Notes under the pieces: generated by a model | What the model was told of the DNA's origin: nothing | Databases searched by the model: none | The model's input: the letters and a program-made list of their open reading frames with translations, nothing else | Translations under genes and position numbers: made by a program | DNA from: Actinobacteria bacterium OK074 | Lineage (GTDB): Bacteria > Actinomycetota > Actinomycetes > Streptomycetales > Streptomycetaceae | Length of the DNA: 35,481 nucleotides | Direction of reading: 5' to 3' | NCBI GenBank assembly: GCA_001298575.1 | Contig: LJCV01000006.1 | Location: forward strand, 1 to 35,481 | Shown here: in pieces, positions 8,631 through 14,987 of the stretch | How positions within the stretch are numbered: the stretch's first letter is position 1 | Layout of the letters: every line of letters starts with the position of its first letter

Positions 8631-9608
8631 CTAGCTCCCTCGGTATACGGAGTAGCCGAACGGGTTGAGCAGCAGCGGTACGTGGTAGTGCTCGCCGGGC
8701 TGTACGGCGAAGGTGACCACGACTTCGGGGAAGAACACTTCCCTGGCTCCGCTGTCCCGGTTCGCGGGGGCGTCCTGCTGTGGCTCGGCCTGCTTCTGGT
8801 CGAAGTACGGTTCGACGGCGAAGTCGAGCCGTACCTGGGTGGTGCCCTCGGGGAGGGCGGGAAGGTCCTTGCACCGCCCGTCGGCGTCGGTCGCGGACCC
8901 GCCGAGCGGCTGCCAGTCGGCGCCGGACCCGGCGCGGGCCGCGAGCCGGACGGCGACACCCGCGGCGGGGCGGCCGACGCTGGTGTCCAGGATGTGGGTG
9001 GACACGGTGGCGGTGGACACGGAGGCGGTGGAGGAGGCAGTGGTGGTGGATCCGGTGGTGCGCGCGCTCATGTTCTGGGGCACCTCTTCCGCGAGCCCGG
9101 TCGGCTCTTCCGCGAGCCTGGTCAGCCGGATGCGGTTGATCTTGCCCAGTTCGGTGCGGACGATCTCGCGCTCCCGCTCCGGCGGGTTGCCGATCCGCTC
9201 CTCGACCGCGTCCCGCATCTCCTCGGCGCTCTTGCCGGTCGCGCAGATGAGGAAGACATGGCCGAACCGCTCCTGGTAGGCGAGGTTCAGCTCCAGCATC
9301 TCCGCCCTGAGCCGCTCGGAGGCGTCCGCCATGCCCCGCTGCTCGCGCGCGGAGGCGGGGTCGCCGGGCTTCGGGCGGCCGATCGGGGGATGTCCGGCCA
9401 TCGCCTCGGCGAGGTCCCCGGCGGTCAGCTTCGCCATCGCGGCGTCACTGGCGGCCAGGAGGTCCGCCAGGGTGGTGTACGGCCTTCCGGCGAGCAGCAG
9501 TTGTCCCCAGGCCGTGGCGGCGCACGCCTCGTGGAGGACGGCGAGGGCCGCGGTCTCCGCCAGGTCGTTGAACCGGGCGAGGCCCGGCGGCGTGCTGCTG
9601 GACGTCAA
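8631..9608 (-). CDS. uraD-uraH: Fused OHCU decarboxylase / 5-hydroxyisourate hydrolase
   Basis: A single 325-codon frame carries both enzymes after urate oxidase. Residues about 8-168 are 2-oxo-4-hydroxy-4-carboxy-5-ureidoimidazoline decarboxylase (His73 in GHPPIG, Glu89 in SAREQRG). Residues about 200-325 are 5-hydroxyisourate hydrolase of the transthyretin-like fold (His205 in STHILDTSVGRP, His309 in HYHVPLLL, terminal signature YRGS). A Ser/Thr-rich linker (about 170-200) joins them. The TTG at 9608 is chosen because GGAGG lies six bases upstream; an ATG at 9626 lacks such a site. An internal ATG at 9071 (residue 180), with AGAGG upstream, could also make free UraH. The hydrolase has a longer Gln/Ala/Asp-rich loop (about 271-289) than I expect. 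These enzymes are often separate genes in Streptomyces, as far as I recall. Confidence 0.88.
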   Translation of the reverse strand: MTSSSTPPGLARFNDLAETAALAVLHEACAATAWGQLLLAGRPYTTLADLLAASDAAMAKLTAGDLAEAMAGHPPIGRPKPGDPASAREQRGMADASERLRAEMLELNLAYQERFGHVFLICATGKSAEEMRDAVEERIGNPPEREREIVRTELGKINRIRLTRLAEEPTGLAEEVPQNMSARTTGSTTTASSTASVSTATVSTHILDTSVGRPAAGVAVRLAARAGSGADWQPLGGSATDADGRCKDLPALPEGTTQVRLDFAVEPYFDQKQAEPQQDAPANRDSGAREVFFPEVVVTFAVQPGEHYHVPLLLNPFGYSVYRGS

Positions 9609-9651
9609 GGGGTTCCTCCGTGGCATGGGTGGCTGCGTACCGGCTGCCGCC

Positions 9652-9681
9652 AGCTAACGCCCTCCCGCCACGACCCGTCAA
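9652..9681 (-). promoter_or_regulatory. Probable promoter of the urate operon
   Basis: Read on the minus strand: -35 TTGACG (9681-9676), an 18-bp spacer, and -10 TTAGCT (9657-9652). This predicts a transcript start near 9645, about 37 nt before the TTG start with its GGAGG site. The spacing is good and the -35 matches the consensus well; the -10 is weaker but acceptable for an actinomycete housekeeping promoter. Confidence 0.6.
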
Positions 9682-9692
9682 CAGTTTGTTGA
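9678..9692. promoter_or_regulatory. Perfect inverted repeat TCAACA-N3-TGTTGA over the -35 box
   Basis: TCAACAGTTTGTTGA has two perfect 6-bp arms and a 3-bp centre and shares four bases with the predicted -35 box. An AT-rich flank (GAAAAA) follows. Its position suggests a repressor site that blocks RNA polymerase. From memory it resembles operators of IclR-family allantoin/purine regulators in Streptomyces, but no such regulator gene lies in the window. Confidence 0.6.
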
Positions 9693-9716
9693 AAAATCCG
9701 GGTTACGAGACCGCGC

Positions 9717-9804
9717 ACCCTACGGGACGCCACCCCGACCTCCCTACGGGACACCGCCCCGCACCCCCACGGGAACCACCCCACACCCCATCCCTTATGG
9801 GTTG
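9717..9804. repeat. Iterated CCCTACGGG-type short palindromes
   Basis: Four related elements lie between the urate promoter and the end of the HTH gene: CCCTACGGGA at 9718 and again at 9742, CCCCACGGGA near 9765, and CCCTTATGGG at 9792. Their ACGGG/ATGGG cores are 24, 23 and 28 bp apart. The first two are identical and their flanks are also similar. They could be a phased protein-binding array or remnants of a tandem repeat. The last lies 2 bp from the stop of the HTH gene. Confidence 0.6.
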
Positions 9805-9805
9805 A

Positions 9806-10171
9806 TCATCCGCTTTTCTCCCGGTTGAGGTAGTTGTACACAGTGAAGCGGCTCACCCCGAGGGCGCTGGCCACCGTCTCCACGCCGTGCCGCACGGAGA
9901 ACGCCCCGCGCGCCTCCAGGGCCCGTACGACCTCCTGCTTGGCCTTGCGGTCGAGGTCGGCCAGCGGTTTGCCCCGCTGTCGTTCCATGGCGGCCAGGAT
10001 GTGGTCGAGCGAGTCGGCGAGCTGGGGCAGTCGTACCGCCAGGACCTCGGCGCCCTCCCAGGAGAGCACCACGTCGTCCGGGCCCGCCCGGTCGGGCGGC
10101 AGTATCTCGCCGCCCATCGCGTCGACCAGCGGCTTCACCGCCGCGACGAACGGCTCGTCGGCGGCGGTCAC
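9806..10171 (-). CDS. Small helix-turn-helix protein next to the urate operon
   Basis: Protein of 121 aa. The C-terminal part (about 85-117) is a helix-turn-helix of the DauR/YheO-like type, with VRHGVETVASALGVSRFTVYNYLNR as the recognition segment. The N-terminal half (about 5-65) is an acidic, hydrophobic segment that may bind a ligand or partner; I do not recognise it as a named domain. The GTG start overlaps the stop of the upstream thiamine-binding-type gene as GTGA, so the two are coupled. Its position upstream of, and on the same strand as, the urate genes makes it a candidate regulator, but that is inference from location. Confidence 0.8.
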   Translation of the reverse strand: MTAADEPFVAAVKPLVDAMGGEILPPDRAGPDDVVLSWEGAEVLAVRLPQLADSLDHILAAMERQRGKPLADLDRKAKQEVVRALEARGAFSVRHGVETVASALGVSRFTVYNYLNREKSG

Positions 10172-10437
10172 TTGGTCTCACCGCCGGCCGCGCCGGCCCC
10201 GTCGACCACGTTCACCTGCAACGAGATCCGGGTGGCCCCGACCTCCAGGGTCCGGCGCAGCAGGGCGTCCACGGCGGTGAGCACCGCGTCGGCACCGCCC
10301 TCCACGGTGTTGCCGAACGGGCCGACGTCCACGGCGTCGAGCTCGGCCGCCTCGACGACCTCCCGGGCCACCAGGGCGTGCCGGGGGGCCTCGTCGAGGT
10401 CGAAGGGTTCGGTCGTGAACTCCACTCGCAATCGCAC
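10168..10437 (-). CDS. Thiamine-binding (MTH1187/YqgV) family protein
   Basis: Small protein of 89 aa resembling the MTH1187/YkoF-like family, a ferredoxin-like fold that binds thiamine-type ligands. The segments VDVGPFGNTVEG and LEVGATRISLQVNV match the conserved core of the family. Start is GTG (10437) behind a GGGGG stretch. It overlaps the HTH gene by 4 bp and probably opens a two-gene operon. Its link with purine breakdown is unclear: a shared transcript with the HTH gene is likely, but a ligand-sensing role is only a guess. Confidence 0.75.
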   Translation of the reverse strand: MRLRVEFTTEPFDLDEAPRHALVAREVVEAAELDAVDVGPFGNTVEGGADAVLTAVDALLRRTLEVGATRISLQVNVVDGAGAAGGETK

Positions 10438-10977
10438 ACTGCCCCCAGACGCTGTTCTGACCTGCGCTTCTACCCGGATCGTCCGCCAATGGCGGCAGAT
10501 CGGGGCGCAGTACGGCGACCCTAGCCGACCCGGGGATCACCGCGCCCCCGGCCGGGTCCGGGGCGTCCCGCCGCCTCCCTGCGGGCACGCGCGCGTACGT
10601 CGATGTGCGTAGCCCGTCCACGCAACCCTCAAATCAAGCTCTGAAGGCGGCCCCCAAGGCTTCAACGCCCCACCGCCGCGGGCACATTCTCGTCACGCGG
10701 GGCCCGCCGGCACGGGGGCGGCGGGCACCGCACGGGGGAAGGTCACGGTGGCGGCACGGGGGACACGGGGGACGCGACCGCCACCGGGGCACGAAGAGGG
10801 CGGCTCGGCCGGGAAACGGCCGGGCCGCCCTTCGGCCGTCCGCCCGCCCGTTCGTCGCGGGCGTGTTGCGAAGCGGTGCCAAGGCCGTCAAAGCGACGGA
10901 CAGGAGTGGCGGCCCGGGCGCACGATGGACGAGCGGCCCGGCCAGAGGCTGCCGGACCTGACGTGGCGGGGTGGACG
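10438..10977. other. Divergent intergenic region, no gene seen
   Basis: This 540-bp stretch separates the minus-strand thiamine-binding-type gene from the plus-strand zinc-ribbon gene and should hold both promoters. Open frames inside it encode only Arg/Gly/Pro-rich low-complexity sequence. The one clear structure is the strong hairpin at 10798-10830, listed separately. Confidence 0.6.
10798..10830. terminator. Strong GC hairpin, terminator-like
   Basis: A 14-bp stem (10798-10811 with 10817-10830, one G-T pair) closes on a 5-nt GGAAA loop. There is no following U tract on either strand, so classical intrinsic termination is uncertain. It sits in a divergent intergenic region where a terminator has no obvious client, so it could instead be a leader structure of the zinc-ribbon gene transcript or act as a barrier. 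Confidence 0.45.
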
Positions 10978-11652
10978 ATGGCCGAGAGCGTGCCACTGCG
11001 GTGTCCGGCCTGTCGTCGCGAGCAGTTGTACGAGGTGCCGTCCTACCCGTGCGCGTGCGGGAGCCCGGTGGTGCCGGAGATCGACGCCTCCGCCGTACCG
11101 GCCGTGCTCACGCAGCGGGTGTGGGACGAGGAGTGGGTGACGGTCCGCTGCGCCGCCTGCGGGCGGGACGGGCAGTGGCCCCGGCCGGAGTCGGGGTGTT
11201 CGTGCGGGGTGGTGCTGCGGGTGCCCGTGACCGGGGTGACGGCCGGGCGTTCCGCAAGCGTCCGGTCCGCCCCCGCGCGTCCCGCGTTCCGGCCCGTCGC
11301 GATCCGCACCGCCCGGGACGCCGTCACGGATGTCGCGCTGTACCTGCGGTGGCTCGGGCATCAGGACGTGCGCCGGGCGTACCGGCGGCAGCCGAACGGG
11401 GTGGGGCTCGCCGCCCGTGCGGTGCTGGCGCAGGTGGACCCCGGGCTGCGGTCGGTCACGCCGCGCGATGTGGAGTGCTTGTGGCTGACGGCCATGACCG
11501 AGTCCGTGGGATGCGTTTATTTCTCTCTCTGCGGCTATATGGATGAGGCCCAGGAAAGCGCGGACCTCTTGGGGGTGCCGCTGTTCCTGCTCGACGGCTC
11601 GGGGACGGTCCGGCCGGTGAACGGCGGCGCGAAGGGACTGTGCCCGCCGTGA
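10978..11652 (+). CDS. Twin zinc-ribbon protein with Mrr-like C-terminal domain
   Basis: Protein of 224 aa. Two zinc ribbons have identical spacing, C-x2-C-x12-C-x-C: Cys9/12/25/27 and Cys58/61/74/76. They look like an internal duplication. The C-terminal half (about 110-215) resembles the Mrr-type restriction-endonuclease-like domain seen in many Streptomyces hypothetical proteins (TDVALYLRWLG, RDVECLWL, and GVPLFLLDGSGTVRPVN where related proteins have PLFVLDLTGTPQPVN). I cannot confirm an intact nuclease active site, so it may be a degenerate nucleic-acid-binding module. The ATG at 10978 gives an N-terminus directly before the first ribbon. It converges on the acyl-CoA synthetase gene with a 30-bp gap. 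Codons around 11511-11555 are less G/C-ending than the rest. Confidence 0.7.
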   Translation: MAESVPLRCPACRREQLYEVPSYPCACGSPVVPEIDASAVPAVLTQRVWDEEWVTVRCAACGRDGQWPRPESGCSCGVVLRVPVTGVTAGRSASVRSAPARPAFRPVAIRTARDAVTDVALYLRWLGHQDVRRAYRRQPNGVGLAARAVLAQVDPGLRSVTPRDVECLWLTAMTESVGCVYFSLCGYMDEAQESADLLGVPLFLLDGSGTVRPVNGGAKGLCPP

Positions 11653-11682
11653 TCGCCGTGCGAGGCGACCGCCCTCACCCCC

Positions 11683-13362
11683 TCACCTCAGATCCTCCTC
11701 CTTGAACTCCTCCCCCGACCCCGCTGCCGTGGCCTCGCGCAGTTCGATGCGGCGGATCTTGCCCGACACCGTCTTCGGCAGGGGGGCGAACTCCAGGCGG
11801 CGGATGCGCTTGTAGGGGGCGAGCACCTCGCGGGAGTGTTCGAAGAGGACCTTCGCGGTGTCCGGGCCCGGTTCCCAGCCCGCCGCCAGCACGACGTACG
11901 CCTTCGGTACGGCCAGGCGCAGTTCGTCCGGCGCGGGGACGACCGCCGCCTCGGCGACCGCCTCGTGTTCGAGGAGCGCGCTCTCCAGCTCGAACGGGGA
12001 GATCTTGTAGTCGGACGCCTTGAAGACGTCGTCCGCGCGGCCGACGTAGGTGATGTAGCCGTCCTCGTCCCGCGAACCGATGTCGCCGGTGCGGTAGTAG
12101 CCCCCGGCCATCGCCTCCGCCGTACGGTCGGCGTCGCCGTAGTAGCCGGTCATCAGGCCGACGGGGGACGCCGACAGGTCGAGCGCGATCTCGCCCTCGG
12201 CGACGCCGGGGGCGCCCGAGACCGGGTCGAGGAGTTCGATGCGGTAGCCGGGGCTGGGGCGGCCCATGGAGCCCGACTTCAGTTCCTGGCCGGGGCTGTT
12301 GGAGACCTGGACGGCGGTCTCGGTCTGGCCGAAGCCGTCCCGGATGGTCAATCCCCAGTGCCGTCGCACCTGTTCGATGACCTCGGGGTTGAGCGGTTCG
12401 CCCGCGGCCACCGCCTCGCGGGGCGGGGTGCGCAGTCCGGTGAGGTCGGCCTGGATGAGCATGCGCCACACGGTCGGCGGGGCGCAGAAGGTGGTCACGC
12501 CCGCGCGGTCCATTTCGGCCATGAGGCGGGCCGCGTCGAAGCGGGTGTAGTTGAAGACGAAGACGGTCGCCTCGGCGTTCCACGGCGCGAACAGGCTCGA
12601 CCAGGCGTGCTTGGCCCACCCCGGCGAAGAAATGTTCAGGTGCACATCGCCGGGCTTGAGGCCGATCCAGTACATGGTCGTCAAATGCCCCACGGGGTAC
12701 GACACATGGGTGTGTTCGACCAGTTTCGGGCGGGCGGTGGTGCCGGAGGTGAAGTAGAGCATCAGCGGGTCGTCTGGCTGGGTGCGGCCCTCGGGGTCGA
12801 AATCGGCGGGGACGGTGTACGCCTCCTCGTACGACAGCCAGCCCTCCGGGGCGCCGCCGACCGCGACGCGGGTGTAACGGCCGGGCACCTCGGCGAACTT
12901 TGCGGTGTCCTCGGCGCGGGCGACCACGTGCCGGACCCGGCCGCGTTCGACGCGGTCGCGCAGGTCCGCGGTGCCCAGCAGGGGAGTTGCCGGGATGACG
13001 ACGGCGCGCAGCTTCATCGCGGCGAGCGCGATCTCCCACAACTCGGCCTGGTTGCCCAGCATCACCAGGACGCGCTGCTCGGCGCGGACACCGCGGGCGC
13101 GCAGCCAGTTGGCGAGGCGGTCGGAGCGTTCGGCCAACTCGGCGAAGGACAGCCGCACTTCACTGCCGTCCTCCTCGACGATGTGGAGTGCGGTGCGGTC
13201 GTTTCCGGCTGCAATGACGTCGAACCAGTCCAGCGCCCAGTTGAAGTACGCCGGGCGGGGCCAGGAGAAGCCCTCGTACGCGGTGGTGTAGTCCTCCCGG
13301 TGCGCCAGCAGGAAGTCCCGCGCGGCCCGGAAATCGTCCGTCGCGCCCGTCGTCGCCGTCAT
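11683..13362 (-). CDS. Acyl-CoA synthetase (AMP-forming, medium-chain type)
   Basis: ANL-superfamily adenylating enzyme of 559 aa that activates a carboxylic acid to acyl-AMP and then acyl-CoA. Motifs: P-loop TSGTTARPK (205-213), the GQTE motif (DGFGQTETAVQ), YYRTGDI, hinge YVGRADDVFKASDYKISPFELE, and the catalytic lysine near the C-terminus, Lys535 in SGKIRR. The length and the N-terminal NWALDWFD segment resemble acetyl-CoA synthetase-like, medium-chain acyl-CoA ligases; the substrate cannot be read. The ATG at 13362 has GAGGAGG before it. It is divergent from a GAF-LuxR regulator gene with 105 bp between, which suggests local control. Confidence 0.92.
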   Translation of the reverse strand: MTATTGATDDFRAARDFLLAHREDYTTAYEGFSWPRPAYFNWALDWFDVIAAGNDRTALHIVEEDGSEVRLSFAELAERSDRLANWLRARGVRAEQRVLVMLGNQAELWEIALAAMKLRAVVIPATPLLGTADLRDRVERGRVRHVVARAEDTAKFAEVPGRYTRVAVGGAPEGWLSYEEAYTVPADFDPEGRTQPDDPLMLYFTSGTTARPKLVEHTHVSYPVGHLTTMYWIGLKPGDVHLNISSPGWAKHAWSSLFAPWNAEATVFVFNYTRFDAARLMAEMDRAGVTTFCAPPTVWRMLIQADLTGLRTPPREAVAAGEPLNPEVIEQVRRHWGLTIRDGFGQTETAVQVSNSPGQELKSGSMGRPSPGYRIELLDPVSGAPGVAEGEIALDLSASPVGLMTGYYGDADRTAEAMAGGYYRTGDIGSRDEDGYITYVGRADDVFKASDYKISPFELESALLEHEAVAEAAVVPAPDELRLAVPKAYVVLAAGWEPGPDTAKVLFEHSREVLAPYKRIRRLEFAPLPKTVSGKIRRIELREATAAGSGEEFKEEDLR

Positions 13363-13424
13363 GTGTCCTCCTCAGTGCCGCACAGCCGCCTACCATCGTC
13401 TAATCCGTGACGCAGGTCTCACCA

Positions 13425-13438
13425 CCCCCTAACGGGGG
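13425..13438. promoter_or_regulatory. CCCCCTAACGGGGG inverted repeat between ligase and regulator
   Basis: Five C and five G flank a TAAC centre. The element lies 29 bp before the GTG of the GAF-LuxR gene and 62 bp before the ATG of the divergent acyl-CoA synthetase, so it could serve either promoter. A close relative, CCCCCTAGGGGG, lies before the trypsin gene at 17877-17888. NarL/LuxR-type regulators often bind short inverted repeats, so the adjacent regulator is a candidate ligand. Confidence 0.5.
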
Positions 13439-13467
13439 TACGGTACGCCGCAACGAAGGGGCGAGCA

Positions 13468-14322
13468 GTGGCAGCAGACGCAGCCGGGTCGGTCGAGGTA
13501 CGAGGCGCGCTCGCGCGACTGCGGCGGACGACGGGTCTGCCGCTCGCCTTCGGCGGACTGATAGAGTCCGGCCGCCCGCAGATGCGCATCAGCGAACTCA
13601 CCGGCAATACGACGAACTCGCTCCGCTCCCTGGCGGTGATCTCCGGCAACGGCCTCGGCGGCAAGGTGGTCGCCCTGGCCCGGCCGTGCGGGGTGACGGA
13701 CTACTCGGTGGCGCGCACGATCAGCCACGAGTACGACGTGGCGGTGGCCACCGAGGGCATCCGCTCGGTGGTCGCGGTGCCCATCGTCGTACGGCGCCGG
13801 GTGCGGGGCGTGCTGTACGGCGCGCTGCGGACGGCGCTGCCGCTCGGCGACCGCACGCTGGGTGCGGCGGCGCAGGCGGCGCGGGACGTGGAGCAGGCGC
13901 TGGTCGTGCGGGACGAGGCGGCCTCCCTGCTGGCGTCCGTGCGCGGGCCGGAGCCGGCCGACGCGGGGCCGCGCGAGCTGGGGGCCGCCTGGGAGCGGGT
14001 CCGGGAGGCGCACGGGGCGCTGCGGGCGCTGGCGACCCGTATCGACGATCCGGCGCTGCGCTCCGAACTGCTGGCGGCGTGCGGGCAGTTGGCGGTGGCG
14101 GCGGAGGGTACGGGCGCCGCGCGGGAGGTCGGCCTCTCACCCCGCGAGGTGGATGTGCTGTCCTGCGTGGCGCTGGGCACCACGAACGCGGTGGCCGCCG
14201 AGCGCCTCGGGCTGCGCCCGGAGACCGTCAAGGGCTATCTGCGCTCGGCGATGCGCAAACTGGGCGCCCACTCCCGCTGGGAGGCGGTCGTGGCGGGCCG
14301 CCGGGCGGGGGTGCTGCCATAG
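13468..14322 (+). CDS. GAF-domain LuxR-type transcriptional regulator
   Basis: Regulator of 284 aa. The N-terminal region (about 10-145) looks like a GAF sensor domain, with GLGGKVVALARPCGVTDY and the VVAVPIVVRRRVRGVLYGALR strand-turn-strand pattern. A helical linker (about 155-210) follows. The C-terminal part (about 220-280) is a LuxR/NarL-type HTH (LSPREVDVLSCVALGTTNAVAAERLGLRPETVKGYLRSAMRKLG). The GTG at 13468 follows AAGGGGCGAGCA. No response-regulator receiver domain is present, so it probably senses a small molecule directly. Divergence from the acyl-CoA synthetase suggests that gene is a target and that an acyl or aromatic acid might be the signal; this is inference. Confidence 0.85.
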   Translation: MAADAAGSVEVRGALARLRRTTGLPLAFGGLIESGRPQMRISELTGNTTNSLRSLAVISGNGLGGKVVALARPCGVTDYSVARTISHEYDVAVATEGIRSVVAVPIVVRRRVRGVLYGALRTALPLGDRTLGAAAQAARDVEQALVVRDEAASLLASVRGPEPADAGPRELGAAWERVREAHGALRALATRIDDPALRSELLAACGQLAVAAEGTGAAREVGLSPREVDVLSCVALGTTNAVAAERLGLRPETVKGYLRSAMRKLGAHSRWEAVVAGRRAGVLP

Positions 14323-14987
14323 CCGTGGAGCGGACGGGGCATGCTCCCGACAACGACCGGGCGGCACCACGGCACTCGGGCCCGTCGCCACGGCTCCCGG
14401 GCCGGGCCGCCGTGCGCGAGGAGCGCGACGGTGCCGACGACAGGCGCGGTGGCGGTCGCGGGGGCGGCGGCGGGCGCGGTGGCGAACGCGGCGGCGGCAG
14501 GCACCGTGGCGAACGTGGCGCCCGCGGCAGGCGCGGCGAGCACGTGCGCCGGCCACCGGGGCGGGTCCGGGTGGCTGGGGGACCACCGTCCGGCCGCCCG
14601 GGAAAGCCCCTACGAACAGCACCATTTCAGCCAATTTCGACACGGCCCGGGCCCCGCCCGACCACGTCCACCCGCCCGCCACCCGCCCCACCCGCACCCA
14701 CCTCCCGCGCCCCGGCGCCCGGTTACGACACCCCCGCACCCGACTCCCGCACCTCCCCGCCCGCTCCCCCACTCCCGGGCAATTCACCCAACCCCGACAC
14801 CATCACCTATTTCGCGCCCCCATACGCTTTCCGGGCACCGCACTTGCCGGGTGGTCATTCATTTGATGCCCCAGTGAATTCCGCCATGCCCGGCACTGTT
14901 AATACTCTCACCACGCCATCCGTCCGAAATTCAATGTGCCGTTGCCTAATATTGGCCAGGACACGACACACGAGGGGAGCGGTGACC
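14323..14987. other. 665-bp non-coding region upstream of the LAL gene
   Basis: No gene is supported. The first part (14420-14550) is a run of GCG/GGC-rich near-repeats that translate as Ala/Val low complexity in one frame and Arg/Gly in another. The middle is Pro/Arg-type low complexity. From about 14800 to 14960 the G+C drops markedly and short AT-rich motifs appear (TGTTAATACT at 14897-14906, TAATAT at 14947-14952), which is where the LAL promoter is most likely. No -35 at good spacing is obvious. Confidence 0.5.

Noticed and set aside
9806..10171. Assigning the small HTH protein as the proven urate regulator
   Set aside because: Only its location supports this. The operator could equally belong to an unlinked IclR-type regulator.
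14341..14877. Ala/Val then Pro/Arg/His-rich open frame (178 codons)
   Set aside because: No ribosome site, no domain, low complexity, and comparable open frames on the other strand. Treated as non-coding.
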